Shown here: positions 19,568-33,000 of the stretch, piece by piece | How positions within the stretch are numbered: the first letter of the stretch is position 1 | Layout of the letters: every line of letters starts with the position of its first letter | NCBI GenBank assembly: GCA_029207755.1 | Contig: JARCOQ010000197.1 | Span: 62,001 to 126,000, forward strand | Direction of reading: 5' to 3' | Source of the DNA: Chamaea fasciata | Taxonomy: Eukaryota > Chordata > Aves > Passeriformes > Sylviidae | DNA length: 64,000 bases | Made by a program: the position numbers and the translations under genes | Notes under the pieces: model-generated | The model's database searches: none | Seen by the model: the letters and a program-made list of their open reading frames with translations, nothing else | Told to the model about the DNA's origin: nothing

Positions 19568-22500
19568 CGATTTCAATGAAGATTCATTGGGCAAGCCTGG
19601 GGCCCTCTCCCTGCACTTGTGGGCATCCCACTGACTTTTATGATTTTCAGATGCTTTCGAAATTTTCCTTTTTTTTTTAAAGATTTCATTTCTTGCAATA
19701 CTTTCTCTCTCTCTTTCTTTCCATTTCTGCCTTGATTGCAGGCTAGGAATTGGAATTATTTTGGCAAGTGTTGCTCCTTTTCCCTGCCCCTCCTTTCATC
19801 TCAGTCCATTAGCTTGCAATCGCCGCAGTTGCAGATTTTCTCGGATTTTTTCAGTCGCACTGTTTTTCCTCATATCTCCTTTCCAGAGCATCTGTTTGAC
19901 TTTGTTCTCTGATTTCAAGATTTCGTTCCCTTTCCCGAAAGGGAAGGCTTTCCCTTTCGGGAAAGGGAACGAAATCTTGCGATTTCAATGAAGATTCATT
20001 GGGCAAGCCTGGGGCCCTCTCCCTGATCTTGTGGGCATCCCACTGACTTTTATGGTTTTCAGATGCTTTCGGAATTTTCCTTTTTTTTTTTTTTTTTTTT
20101 TAAGGATTTCATTTCTTGCAAAACTTTCTCTGTCTCTTTCTTTCCATTTCTGCCTTGATTGCAGGCTAGGAATTGGAGTTATTTTGGCAAGTGTTGCTCC
20201 TTTTCCCTGCCCCTCCTTTCATCTCAGTCCATTAGCTTGCAATCGCCGCAGCTGCAGATTTTCTCGTATTTTTTCAGTCGCACTGTTTTTCCTCATATCT
20301 CCTTTCCAGAGCATCTGTTTGACTTTGTTCTCTGATTTCAAGATTTCGTTCCCTTTCCCGAAAGGGAAGGCTTTCCCTTTCGGGAAAGGGAACGAAATCT
20401 TGCGATTTCAATGAAGATTCATTGGGCAAGCCTGGGGCCCTCTCCCTGCACTTCTGGGCATCCCACTGACTTTTATGGTTTTCAGATGCTTTCGGAATTT
20501 TCCTTTTTTTTTTTTTTTTTTTTTTTTTAAGGATTTCATTTCTTACAATACTTTCTCTGTCTCTTTCTTTCCATTTCTGCCTTGATTGCAGGCTAGGAAT
20601 TGGAGTTATTTTGGCAAGTGTTGCTCCTTTTCCCTGCCCCTCCTTTCATCTCAGTCCATTAGCTTGCAATCGCCGCAGTTGCCGATTTTCTCAAATTTTT
20701 TCAGTCGCACTGTTTTTCCTCATATCTCCTTTCCAGAGCATCTGTTTGACTTTGTTCTCTGATTTCAAGATTTCGTTCCCTTTCGGGAAAGGGAACGAAA
20801 TCTTGCGATTTCAATGAAGATTCATTGGGCAAGCCTGGGGCCCTCTCCCTGCACTTGTGGGCATCCCACTGACTTTTATGGTTTTCAGATGCTTTCGGAA
20901 TTTTCGTGTTTTTTTTTTTTTTCCTAAGGATTTCATTTCTTACAATACTTTCTCTGTCTCTTTCTTTCCATTTCTGCCTTGATTGCAGGCTAGGAATTGG
21001 AGTTATTTTGGCAAGTGTTGCTCCTTTTCCCTGCCCCTCCTTTCATCTCAGTCCATTAGCTTGCAATCGCCGCAGTTGCAGATTTTCTCGGATTTTTTCA
21101 GTCGCACTGTTTTTCCTCATATCTCCTTTCCAGAGCATCTGTTTGACTTTGTTCTCTGATTTCAAGATTTCGTTCCCTTTCCCGAAAGGGAAGGCTTTCC
21201 CTTTCGGGAAAGGGAACGAAATCTTGCGATTTCAATGAAGATTCATTGGGCAAGCCTGGGGCCCTCTCCCTGCACTTGTGGGCATCCCACTGACTTTTAT
21301 GGTTTTCAGATGCTTTCGGAATTTTCCTTCTTTTTTTTTTTTTTTAAGGATTTCATTTCTTGCAAAACTTTCTCTGTCTCTTTCTTTCCATTTCTGCCTT
21401 GATTGCAGGCTAAGAATTGGAATTATTTTGGCAAGTGTTGCTCCTTTTCCCTGCCGCTCCTTTCATCTCAGTCCATTAGCTTGCAATCGCCGCAGTTGCC
21501 GATTTTCTCGGATTTTTTCAGTCGCACTGTTTTTCCTCATATCTCCTTTCCAGAGCATCTGTTTGACTTTGTTCTCTGATTTCAAGATTTCGTTCCCTTT
21601 CGGGAAAGGGAACGAAATCTTGCGATTTCAATGAAGATTCATTGGGCACGCCTGGGGCCCTCTCCCTGCACTTGTGGGCATCCCACTGACTTTTATGGTT
21701 TTCAGATGCTTTCGGAATTTTCCTTTTTTTTTTTAAGATTTCATTTCTTGCAATATTTTCTCTGTCTCTTTCTTTCCATTTCTGCCTTGATTGAAGGCTA
21801 GGAATTGGAATTATTTTGGCAAGTGTTGCTCCTTTTCCCTGCCCCTCCTTTCATCTCAGTCCATTAGCTTGCAATCGCCGCAGTTGCAGATTTTCTCGGA
21901 TTTTTTCAGTCGCACTGTTTTTCTTCATATCTCCTTTCCAGAGCATCTGTTTGACTTTGTTCTCTGATTTCAAGATTTCGTTCCCTTTCGGGAAAGGGAA
22001 CGAAATCTTGCGATTTCAATGAAGATTCATTGGGCAAGCCTGGGGCCCTCTCCCTGCACTTGTGGGCATCCCGCTGACTTTTATGGTTTTCAGATGCTTT
22101 CGGAATTTTCGTGTTTTTTTTCTTTTTTTTTTTTAAGGATTTCATTTCTTGCAATACTTTCTCTGTCTCTTTCTTTCCATTTCTGCCTTGATTGCAGGCT
22201 AGGAATTGGAATTATTTTGGCAAGTGTTGCTCCTTTTCCCTGCCCCTCCTTTCATCTCAGTCCATTAGCTTGCAATCGCCGCAGTTGCCGATTTTCTCAA
22301 ATTTTTTCAGTCGCACTGTTTTTCCTCATATCTCCTTTCCAGAGCATCTGTTTGACTTTGTTCTCTGATTTCAAGATTTCGTTCCCTTTCCCGAAAGGGA
22401 AGGCTTTCCCTTTCGGGAAAGGGAACGAAATCTTGCGATTTCAATGAAGATTCATTGGGCAAGCCTGGGGCCCTCTCCCTGCACTTGTGGGCATCCCACT

Positions 22501-25500
22501 GACTTTTATGGTTTTCAGATGCTTTCGGAATTTTCCTTTTTTTTTTTTTTTTTTTTAAGGATTTCATTTCTTGCAATACTTTCTCTGTCTCTTTCTTTCC
22601 ATTTCTGCCTTGATTGCAGGCTAGGAATTGGAATTATTTTGGCAAGTGTTGCTCCTTTTCCCTGCCCCTCCTTTCATCTCAGTCCATTAGCTTGCAATCG
22701 CCGCAGTTGCAGATTTTCTCGGATTTTTTCAGTCGCACTGTTTTTCCTCATATCTCCTTTCCAGAGCATCTGTTTGACTTTGTTCTCTGATTTCAAGATT
22801 TCGTTCCCTTTCCCGAAAGGGAAGGCTTTCCCTTTCGGGAAAGGGAACGAAATCTTGCGATTTCAATGAAGATTCATTGGGCAAGCCTGGGGCCCTCTCC
22901 CTGCACTTGTGGGCATCCCACTGACTTTTATGGTTTTCAGATGCTTTCGGAATTTTCCTTCTTTTTTTTTTTTTTTAAGGATTTCATTTCTTGCAACACT
23001 TTTTCTGTCTCTTTCTTTCCATTTCTGCCTTGATTGCAGGCTAGGAATTGGAATTATTTTGGCAAGTGTTGCTCCTTTTCCCTGCCCCTCCTTTCATCTC
23101 AGTCCATTAGCTTGCAATCGCCGCAGTTGCCGATTTTCTCGGATTTTTTCAGTCGCACTGTTTTTCCTCATATCTCCTTTCCAGAGCATCTGTTTGACTT
23201 TGTTCTCTGATTTCAAGATTTCGTTCCCTTTCGGGAAAGGGAACGAAATCTTGCGATTTCAATGAAGATTCATTGGGCACGCCTGGGGCCCTCTCCCTGC
23301 ACTTGTGGGCATCCCACTGACTTTTATGGTTTTCAGATGCTTTCGGAATTTTCCTTTTTTTTTTTAAGATTTCATTTCTTGCAATACTTTCTCTGTCTCT
23401 TTCTTTCCATTTCTGCCTTGATTGAAGGCTAGGAATTGGAATTATTTTGGCAAGTGTTGCTCCTTTTCCCTGCCCCTCCTTTCATCTCAGTCCATTAGCT
23501 TGCAATCGCCGCAGTTGCAGATTTTCTCGGATTTTTTCAGTCGCACTGTTTTTCTTCATATCTCCTTTCCAGAGCATCTGTTTGACTTTGTTCTCTGATT
23601 TCAAGATTTCGTTCCCTTTCCCGAAAGGGAAGGCTTTCCCTTTCGGGAAAGGGAACGAAATCTTGCGATTTCAATGAAGATTCATTGGGCAAGCCTGGGG
23701 CCCTCTCCCTGCACTTGTGGGCATCCCACTGACTTTTATGGTTTTCAGATGCTTTCGGAATTTTCCTTCTTTTTTTTTTTTTTTAAGGATTTCATTTCTT
23801 GCAAAACTTTCTCTGTCTCTTTCTTTCCATTTCTGCCTTGATTGCAGGCTAGGAATTGGAATTATTTTGGCAAGTGTTGCTCCTTTTCCCTGCCCCTCCT
23901 TTCATCTCAGTCCATTAGCTTGCAATCGCCGCAGTTGCCGATTTTCTCAAATTTTTTCAGTCGCACTGTTTTTCCTCATATCTCCTTTCCAGAGCATCTG
24001 TTTGACTTTGTTCTCTGATTTCAAGATTTCGTTCCCTTTCCCGAAAGGGAAGGCTTTCCCTTTCGGGAAAGGGAACGAAATCTTGCGATTTCAATGAAGA
24101 TTCATTGGGCAAGCCTGGGGCCCTCTCCCTGCACTTGTGGGCATCCCGCTGACTTTTATGGTTTTCAGATGCTTTCGGAATTTTCGTGTTTTTTTTCTTT
24201 TTTTTTTTTAAGGATTTCATTTCTTGCAATACTTTCTCTGTCTCTTTCTTTCCATTTCTGCCTTGATTGCAGGCTAGGAATTGGAGTTATTTTGGCAAGT
24301 GTTGCGTCTTTTTTCCTGCCCCTCCTTTCATCTCAGTCCATTTGCTTGCAATCGCCGCAGTTGCAGATTTTCTCGGATTTTTTCAGTCGCACTGTTTTTC
24401 CTCATATCTCCTTTCCAGAGCATCTGTTTGACTTTGTTCTCTGATTTCAAGATTTCGTTCCCTTTCGGGAAAGGGAACGAAATCTTGCGATTTCAATGAA
24501 GATTCATTGGGCAAGCCTGGGGCCCTCTCCCTGCACTTCTGGGCATCCCACTGACTTTTATGGTTTTCAGATGCTTTCGGAATTTTCCTTTTTTTTTTTT
24601 TTTTTTTTAAGGATTTCATTTCTTGCAAAACTTTCTCTGTCTCTTTCTTTCCATTTCTGCCTTGATTGCAGGCTAGGAATTGGAATTATTTTGGCAAGTG
24701 TTGCTCCTTTTCCCTGCCCCTCCTTTCATCTCAGTCCATTAGCTTGCAATCGCCGCAGTTGCCGATTTTCTCAAATTTTTTCAGTCGCACTGTTTTTCCT
24801 CATATCTCCTTTCCAGAGCATCTGTTTGACTTTGTTCTCTGATTTCAAGATTTCGTTCCCTTTCCCGAAAGGGAAGGCTTTCCCTTTCGGGAAAGGGAAC
24901 GAAATCTTGCGATTTCAATGAAGATTCATTGGGCAAGCCTGGGGCCCTCTCCCTGCACTTGTGGGCATCCCACTGACTTTTATGGTTTTCAGATGCTTTC
25001 GGAATTTTCCTTCTTTTTTTTTTTTTTTAAGGATTTCATTTCTTGCAAAACTTTCTCTGTCTCTTTCTTTCCATTTCTGCCTTGATTGCAGGCTAGGAAT
25101 TGGAATTATTTTGGCAAGTGTTGCTCCTTTTCCCTGCCCCTCCTTTCATCTCAGTCCATTAGCTTGCAATCGCCGCAGTTGCCGATTTTCTCAAATTTTT
25201 TCAGTCGCACTGTTTTTCCTCATATCTCCTTTCCAGAGCATCTGTTTGACTTTGTTCTCTGATTTCAAGATTTCGTTCCCTTTCCCGAAAGGGAAGGCTT
25301 TCCCTTTCGGGAAAGGGAACGAAATCTTGCGATTTCAATGAAGATTCATTGGGCAAGCCTGGGGCCCTCTCCCTGCACTTGTGGGCATCCCACTGACTTT
25401 TATGGTTTTCAGATGCTTTCGGAATTTTCGTGTTTTTTTTTTTTTTCCTAAGGATTTCATTTCTTACAATACTTTCTCTGTCTCTTTCTTTCCATTTCTG

Positions 25501-25951
25501 CCTTGATTGCAGGCTAGGAATTGGAGTTATTTTGGCAAGTGTTGCTCCTTTTCCCTGCCCCTCCTTTCATCTCAGTCCATTAGCTTGCAATCGCCGCAGT
25601 TGCAGATTTTCTCGGATTTTTTCAGTCGCACTGTTTTTCCTCATATCTCCTTTCCAGAGCATCTGTTTGACTTTGTTCTCTGATTTCAAGATTTCGTTCC
25701 CTTTCCCGAAAGGGAAGGCTTTCCCTTTCGGGAAAGGGAACGAAATCTTGCGATTTCAATGAAGATTCATTGGGCAAGCCTGGGGCCCTCTCCCTGCACT
25801 TGTGGGCATCCCACTGACTTTTATGGTTTTCAGATGCTTTCGGAATTTTCCTTCTTTTTTTTTTTTTTTAAGGATTTCATTTCTTGCAAAACTTTCTCTG
25901 TCTCTTTCTTTCCATTTCTGCCTTGATTGCAGGCTAAGAATTGGAATTATT

Positions 25952-28900
25952 TTGGCAAGTGTTGCTCCTTTTCCCTGCCGCTCCTTTCATCTCAGTCCAT
26001 TAGCTTGCAATCGCCGCAGTTGCCGATTTTCTCGGATTTTTTCAGTCGCACTGTTTTTCCTCATATCTCCTTTCCAGAGCATCTGTTTGACTTTGTTCTC
26101 TGATTTCAAGATTTCGTTCCCTTTCGGGAAAGGGAACGAAATCTTGCGATTTCAATGAAGATTCATTGGGCACGCCTGGGGCCCTCTCCCTGCACTTGTG
26201 GGCATCCCACTGACTTTTATGGTTTTCAGATGCTTTCGGAATTTTCCTTTTTTTTTTTAAGATTTCATTTCTTGCAATATTTTCTCTGTCTCTTTCTTTC
26301 CATTTCTGCCTTGATTGAAGGCTAGGAATTGGAATTATTTTGGCAAGTGTTGCTCCTTTTCCCTGCCCCTCCTTTCATCTCAGTCCATTAGCTTGCAATC
26401 GCCGCAGTTGCAGATTTTCTCGGATTTTTTCAGTCGCACTGTTTTTCTTCATATCTCCTTTCCAGAGCATCTGTTTGACTTTGTTCTCTGATTTCAAGAT
26501 TTCGTTCCCTTTCGGGAAAGGGAACGAAATCTTGCGATTTCAATGAAGATTCATTGGGCAAGCCTGGGGCCCTCTCCCTGCACTTGTGGGCATCCCGCTG
26601 ACTTTTATGGTTTTCAGATGCTTTCGGAATTTTCGTGTTTTTTTTCTTTTTTTTTTTTAAGGATTTCATTTCTTGCAATACTTTCTCTGTCTCTTTCTTT
26701 CCATTTCTGCCTTGATTGCAGGCTAGGAATTGGAATTATTTTGGCAAGTGTTGCTCCTTTTCCCTGCCCCTCCTTTCATCTCAGTCCATTAGCTTGCAAT
26801 CGCCGCAGTTGCCGATTTTCTCAAATTTTTTCAGTCGCACTGTTTTTCCTCATATCTCCTTTCCAGAGCATCTGTTTGAGTTTGTTCTCTGATTTCAAGA
26901 TTTCGTTCCCTTTCCCGAAAGGGAAGGCTTTCCCTTTCGGGAAAGGGAACGAAATCTTGCGATTTCAATGAAGATTCATTGGGCAAGCCTGGGGCCCTCT
27001 CCCTGCACTTGTGGGCATCCCACTGACTTTTATGGTTTTCAGATGCTTTCGGAATTTTCTTTCTTTTTTTTTTTTTTTTAAGGATTTCATTTCTTGCAAA
27101 ACTTTCTCTGTCTCTTTCTTTCCATTTCTGCCTTGATTGCAGGCTAGGAATTGGAATTATTTTGGCAAGTGTTGCTCCTTTTCCCTGCCCCTCCTTTCAT
27201 CTCAGTCCATTAGCTTGCAATCGCCGCAGTTGCAGATTTTCTCGGATTTTTTCAGTCGCACTGTTTTTCTTCATATCTCCTTTCCAGAGCATCTGTTTGA
27301 CTTTGTTCTCTGATTTCAAGATTTCGTTCCCTTTCGGGAAAGGGAACGAAATCTTGCGATTTCAATGAAGATTCATTGGGCAAGCCTGGGGCCCTCTCCC
27401 TGCACTTGTGGGCATCCCACTGACTTTTATGGTTTTCAGATGCTTTCGGAATTTTCCTTTTTTTTTTTAAGATTTCATTTCTTGCAATACTTTCTCTGTC
27501 TCTTTCTTTCCATTTCTGCCTTGATTGCAGGCTAGGAATTGGAATTATTTTGGCAAGTGTTGCTCCTTTTCCCTGCCCCTCCTTTCATCTCAGTCCATTA
27601 ACTTGCAATCGCCGCAGTTGCAGATTTTCTCGGATTTTTTCAGTCGCACTGTTTTTCTTCATATCTCCTTTCCAGAGCATCTGTTTGACTTTGTTCTCTG
27701 ATTTCAAGATTTCGTTCCCTTTCCCGAAAGGGAAGGCTTTCCCTTTCGGGAAAGGGAACGAAATCTTGCGATTTCAATGAAGATTCATTGGGCAAGCCTG
27801 GGGCCCTCTCCCTGCACTTGTGGGCATCCCACTGACTTTTATGGTTTTCAGATGCTTTCGGAATTTTCCTTTTTTTTTTTTTTTTTTTAAGGATTTCATT
27901 TCTTGCAATACTTTCTCTGTCTCTTTCTTTCCATTTCTGCCTTGATTGCAGGCTAGGAATTGGAGTTATTTTGGCAAGTGTTGCTCCTTTTCCCTGCCCC
28001 TCCTTTCATCTCAGTCCATTAGCTTGCAATCGCCGCAGTTGCCGATTTTCTCGGATTTTTTCAGTCGCACTGTTTTTCCTCATATCTCCTTTCCAGAGCA
28101 TCTGTTTGACTTTGTTCTCTGATTTCAAGATTTCGTTCCCTTTCCCGAAAGGGAAGGCTTTCCCTTTCGGGAAAGGGAACGAAATCTTGCGATTTCAATG
28201 AAGATTCATTGGGCAAGCCTGGGGCCCTCTCCCTGCACTTCTGGGCATCCCACTGACTTTTATGGTTTTCAGATGCTTTCGGAATTTTCCTTTTTTTTTT
28301 TTTTTTTTAAGGATTTCATTTCTTTCAAAACTTTCTCTGTCTCTTTCTTTCCATTTCTGCCTTGATTGCAGGCTAGGAATTGGAATTATTTTGGCAAGTG
28401 TTGCTCCTTTTCCCTGCCCCTCCTTTCATCTCAGTCCATTAGCTTGCAATCGCCGCAGTTGCAGATTTTCTCGGATTTTTTCAGTCGCACTGTTTTTCCT
28501 CATATCTCCTTTCCAGAGCATCTGTTTGACTTTGTTCTCTGATTTCAAGATTTCGTTCCCTTTCGGGAAAGGGAACGAAATCTTGCGATTTCAATGAAGA
28601 TTCATTGGGCACGCCTGGCGCCCTCTCCCTGCACTTGTGGGCATCCCACTGACTTTTATGGTTTTCAGATGCTTTCGGAATTTTCCTTTTTTTTTTTAAG
28701 ATTTCATTTCTTGCAATACTTTCTCTGTCTCTTTCTTTCCATTTCTGCCTTGATTGCAGGCTAGGAATTGGAATTATTTTGGCAAGTGTTGCTCCTTTTC
28801 CCTGCCCCTCCTTTCATCTCAGTCCATTAGCTTGCAATCGCCGCAGTTGCAGATTTTCTCGGATTTTTTCAGTCGCACTGTTTTTCTTCATATCTCCTTT

Positions 28901-30014
28901 CCAGAGCATCTGTTTGACTTTGTTCTCTGATTTCAAGATTTCGTTCCCTTTCCCGAAAGGGAAGGCAACGAAATCTTGCGATTTCAATGAAGATTCATTG
29001 GGCAAGCCTGGGGCCCTCTCCCTGCACTTGTGGGCATCCCACTGACTTTTATGATTTTCAGATGCTTTCGAAATTTTCCTTTTTTTTTTAAAGATTTCAT
29101 TTCTTGCAATACTTTCTCTCTCTCTTTCTTTCCATTTCTGCCTTGATTGCAGGCTAGGAATTGGAATTATTTTGGCAAGTGTTGCTCCTTTTCCCTGCCC
29201 CTCCTTTCATCTCAGTCCATTAGCTTGCAATCGCCGCAGTTGCAGATTTTCTCGGATTTTTTCAGTCGCACTGTTTTTCCTCATATCTCCTTTCCAGAGC
29301 ATCTGTTTGACTTTGTTCTCTGATTTCAAGATTTCGTTCCCTTTCCCGAAAGGGAAGGCTTTCCCTTTCGGGAAAGGGAACGAAATCTTGCGATTTCAAT
29401 GAAGATTCATTGGGCAAGCCTGGGGCCCTCTCCCTGATCTTGTGGGCATCCCACTGACTTTTATGGTTTTCAGATGCTTTCGGAATTTTCCTTTTTTTTT
29501 TTTTTTTTTTTTAAGGATTTCATTTCTTGCAAAACTTTCTCTGTCTCTTTCTTTCCATTTCTGCCTTGATTGCAGGCTAGGAATTGGAGTTATTTTGGCA
29601 AGTGTTGCTCCTTTTCCCTGCCCCTCCTTTCATCTCAGTCCATTAGCTTGCAATCGCCGCAGCTGCAGATTTTCTCGTATTTTTTCAGTCGCACTGTTTT
29701 TCCTCATATCTCCTTTCCAGAGCATCTGTTTGACTTTGTTCTCTGATTTCAAGATTTCGTTCCCTTTCCCGAAAGGGAAGGCTTTCCCTTTCGGGAAAGG
29801 GAACGAAATCTTGCGATTTCAATGAAGATTCATTGGGCAAGCCTGGGGCCCTCTCCCTGCACTTGTGGGCATCCCACTGACTTTTATGGTTTTCAGATGC
29901 TTTCGGAATTTTCCTTCTTTTTTTTTTTTTTTAAGGATTTCATTTCTTGCAAAACTTTCTCTGTCTCTTTCTTTCCATTTCTGCCTTGATTGCAGGCTAA
30001 GAATTGGAATTATT
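25952..30014 (+). repeat. Ten-monomer HOR unit c-d-e-f-g-h-j-k-l-i (4063 bp), copy 3
   Basis: Anchors are 25952, 26340, 26741, 27162, 27550, 27971, 28391, 28779, 29172 and 29595. Monomer order and spacings are the same as in the unit at 12898, to within one base. It is followed directly by another copy at 30015. Confidence 0.88.
28934..28978. repeat. Truncated palindrome, k type (45 bp)
   Basis: It has the same junction, in the k monomer at 28779 of the ten-monomer unit from 25952. Confidence 0.93.
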
Positions 30015-33000
30015 TTGGCAAGTGTTGCTCCTTTTCCCTGCCGCTCCTTTCATCTCAGTCCATTAGCTTGCAATCGCCGCAGTTGCCGATTTTCTCGGAT
30101 TTTTTCAGTCGCACTGTTTTTCCTCATATCTCCTTTCCAGAGCATCTGTTTGACTTTGTTCTCTGATTTCAAGATTTCGTTCCCTTTCGGGAAAGGGAAC
30201 GAAATCTTGCGATTTCAATGAAGATTCATTGGGCACGCCTGGGGCCCTCTCCCTGCACTTGTGGGCATCCCACTGACTTTTATGGTTTTCAGATGCTTTC
30301 GGAATTTTCCTTTTTTTTTTTAAGATTTCATTTCTTGCAATATTTTCTCTGTCTCTTTCTTTCCATTTCTGCCTTGATTGAAGGCTAGGAATTGGAATTA
30401 TTTTGGCAAGTGTTGCTCCTTTTCCCTGCCCCTCCTTTCATCTCAGTCCATTAGCTTGCAATCGCCGCAGTTGCAGATTTTCTCGGATTTTTTCAGTCGC
30501 ACTGTTTTTCTTCATATCTCCTTTCCAGAGCATCTGTTTGACTTTGTTCTCTGATTTCAAGATTTCGTTCCCTTTCGGGAAAGGGAACGAAATCTTGCGA
30601 TTTCAATGAAGATTCATTGGGCAAGCCTGGGGCCCTCTCCCTGCACTTGTGGGCATCCCGCTGACTTTTATGGTTTTCAGATGCTTTCGGAATTTTCGTG
30701 TTTTTTTTCTTTTTTTTTTTTAAGGATTTCATTTCTTGCAATACTTTCTCTGTCTCTTTCTTTCCATTTCTGCCTTGATTGCAGGCTAGGAATTGGAATT
30801 ATTTTGGCAAGTGTTGCTCCTTTTCCCTGCCCCTCCTTTCATCTCAGTCCATTAGCTTGCAATCGCCGCAGTTGCCGATTTTCTCAAATTTTTTCAGTCG
30901 CACTGTTTTTCCTCATATCTCCTTTCCAGAGCATCTGTTTGACTTTGTTCTCTGATTTCAAGATTTCGTTCCCTTTCCCGAAAGGGAAGGCTTTCCCTTT
31001 CGGGAAAGGGAACGAAATCTTGCGATTTCAATGAAGATTCATTGGGCAAGCCTGGGGCCCTCTCCCTGCACTTGTGGGCATCCCACTGACTTTTATGGTT
31101 TTCAGATGCTTTCGGAATTTTCTTTCTTTTTTTTTTTTTTTTAAGGATTTCATTTCTTGCAAAACTTTCTCTGTCTCTTTCTTTCCATTTCTGCCTTGAT
31201 TGCAGGCTAGGAATTGGAATTATTTTGGCAAGTGTTGCTCCTTTTCCCTGCCCCTCCTTTCATCTCAGTCCATTAGCTTGCAATCGCCGCAGTTGCAGAT
31301 TTTCTCGGATTTTTTCAGTCGCACTGTTTTTCTTCATATCTCCTTTCCAGAGCATCTGTTTGACTTTGTTCTCTGATTTCAAGATTTCGTTCCCTTTCGG
31401 GAAAGGGAACGAAATCTTGCGATTTCAATGAAGATTCATTGGGCAAGCCTGGGGCCCTCTCCCTGCACTTGTGGGCATCCCACTGACTTTTATGGTTTTC
31501 AGATGCTTTCGGAATTTTCCTTTTTTTTTTTAAGATTTCATTTCTTGCAATACTTTCTCTGTCTCTTTCTTTCCATTTCTGCCTTGATTGCAGGCTAGGA
31601 ATTGGAATTATTTTGGCAAGTGTTGCTCCTTTTCCCTGCCCCTCCTTTCATCTCAGTCCATTAACTTGCAATCGCCGCAGTTGCAGATTTTCTCGGATTT
31701 TTTCAGTCGCACTGTTTTTCTTCATATCTCCTTTCCAGAGCATCTGTTTGACTTTGTTCTCTGATTTCAAGATTTCGTTCCCTTTCCCGAAAGGGAAGGC
31801 TTTCCCTTTCGGGAAAGGGAACGAAATCTTGCGATTTCAATGAAGATTCATTGGGCAAGCCTGGGGCCCTCTCCCTGCACTTGTGGGCATCCCACTGACT
31901 TTTATGGTTTTCAGATGCTTTCGGAATTTTCCTTTTTTTTTTTTTTTTTTTAAGGATTTCATTTCTTGCAATACTTTCTCTGTCTCTTTCTTTCCATTTC
32001 TGCCTTGATTGCAGGCTAGGAATTGGAGTTATTTTGGCAAGTGTTGCTCCTTTTCCCTGCCCCTCCTTTCATCTCAGTCCATTAGCTTGCAATCGCCGCA
32101 GTTGCCGATTTTCTCGGATTTTTTCAGTCGCACTGTTTTTCCTCATATCTCCTTTCCAGAGCATCTGTTTGACTTTGTTCTCTGATTTCAAGATTTCGTT
32201 CCCTTTCCCGAAAGGGAAGGCTTTCCCTTTCGGGAAAGGGAACGAAATCTTGCGATTTCAATGAAGATTCATTGGGCAAGCCTGGGGCCCTCTCCCTGCA
32301 CTTCTGGGCATCCCACTGACTTTTATGGTTTTCAGATGCTTTCGGAATTTTCCTTTTTTTTTTTTTTTTTTAAGGATTTCATTTCTTTCAAAACTTTCTC
32401 TGTCTCTTTCTTTCCATTTCTGCCTTGATTGCAGGCTAGGAATTGGAATTATTTTGGCAAGTGTTGCTCCTTTTCCCTGCCCCTCCTTTCATCTCAGTCC
32501 ATTAGCTTGCAATCGCCGCAGTTGCAGATTTTCTCGGATTTTTTCAGTCGCACTGTTTTTCCTCATATCTCCTTTCCAGAGCATCTGTTTGACTTTGTTC
32601 TCTGATTTCAAGATTTCGTTCCCTTTCGGGAAAGGGAACGAAATCTTGCGATTTCAATGAAGATTCATTGGGCACGCCTGGCGCCCTCTCCCTGCACTTG
32701 TGGGCATCCCACTGACTTTTATGGTTTTCAGATGCTTTCGGAATTTTCCTTTTTTTTTTTAAGATTTCATTTCTTGCAATACTTTCTCTGTCTCTTTCTT
32801 TCCATTTCTGCCTTGATTGCAGGCTAGGAATTGGAATTATTTTGGCAAGTGTTGCTCCTTTTCCCTGCCCCTCCTTTCATCTCAGTCCATTAGCTTGCAA
32901 TCGCCGCAGTTGCAGATTTTCTCGGATTTTTTCAGTCGCACTGTTTTTCTTCATATCTCCTTTCCAGAGCATCTGTTTGACTTTGTTCTCTGATTTCAAG

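Larger units (their letters stand above)
16962..20610 (+). repeat. HOR unit c-d-e-f-h-j-k-l-i lacking the g monomer (3649 bp)
   Basis: Anchors are 16962, 17350, 17751, 18172, 18560, 18980, 19368, 19761 and 20184. Compared with 30015-34084, the g monomer (CCATTAACTTGC variant) is absent and the h monomer at 18560 carries a g-type leader, which identifies the deletion junction. Confidence 0.87.
12476..25531 (+). repeat. ~13-kb tandem segmental duplication within the satellite, copy 1
   Basis: Thirty-one consecutive monomers here match, in order and spacing, the thirty-two that follow from 25532. The offset is 13054 bp from 12898 through 15337, 13053 from 15726 through 18172, 13474 from 18560 through 24292, and 13473 by 24691-25532. 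The jump of 421 bp is the loss of one g-type monomer between 18172 and 18560. Other differences I saw are an extra C near 12669, an extra A near 12753, a G interrupting the T tract near 15244, and AAGGATT versus AAGATT near 15644. Confidence 0.88.
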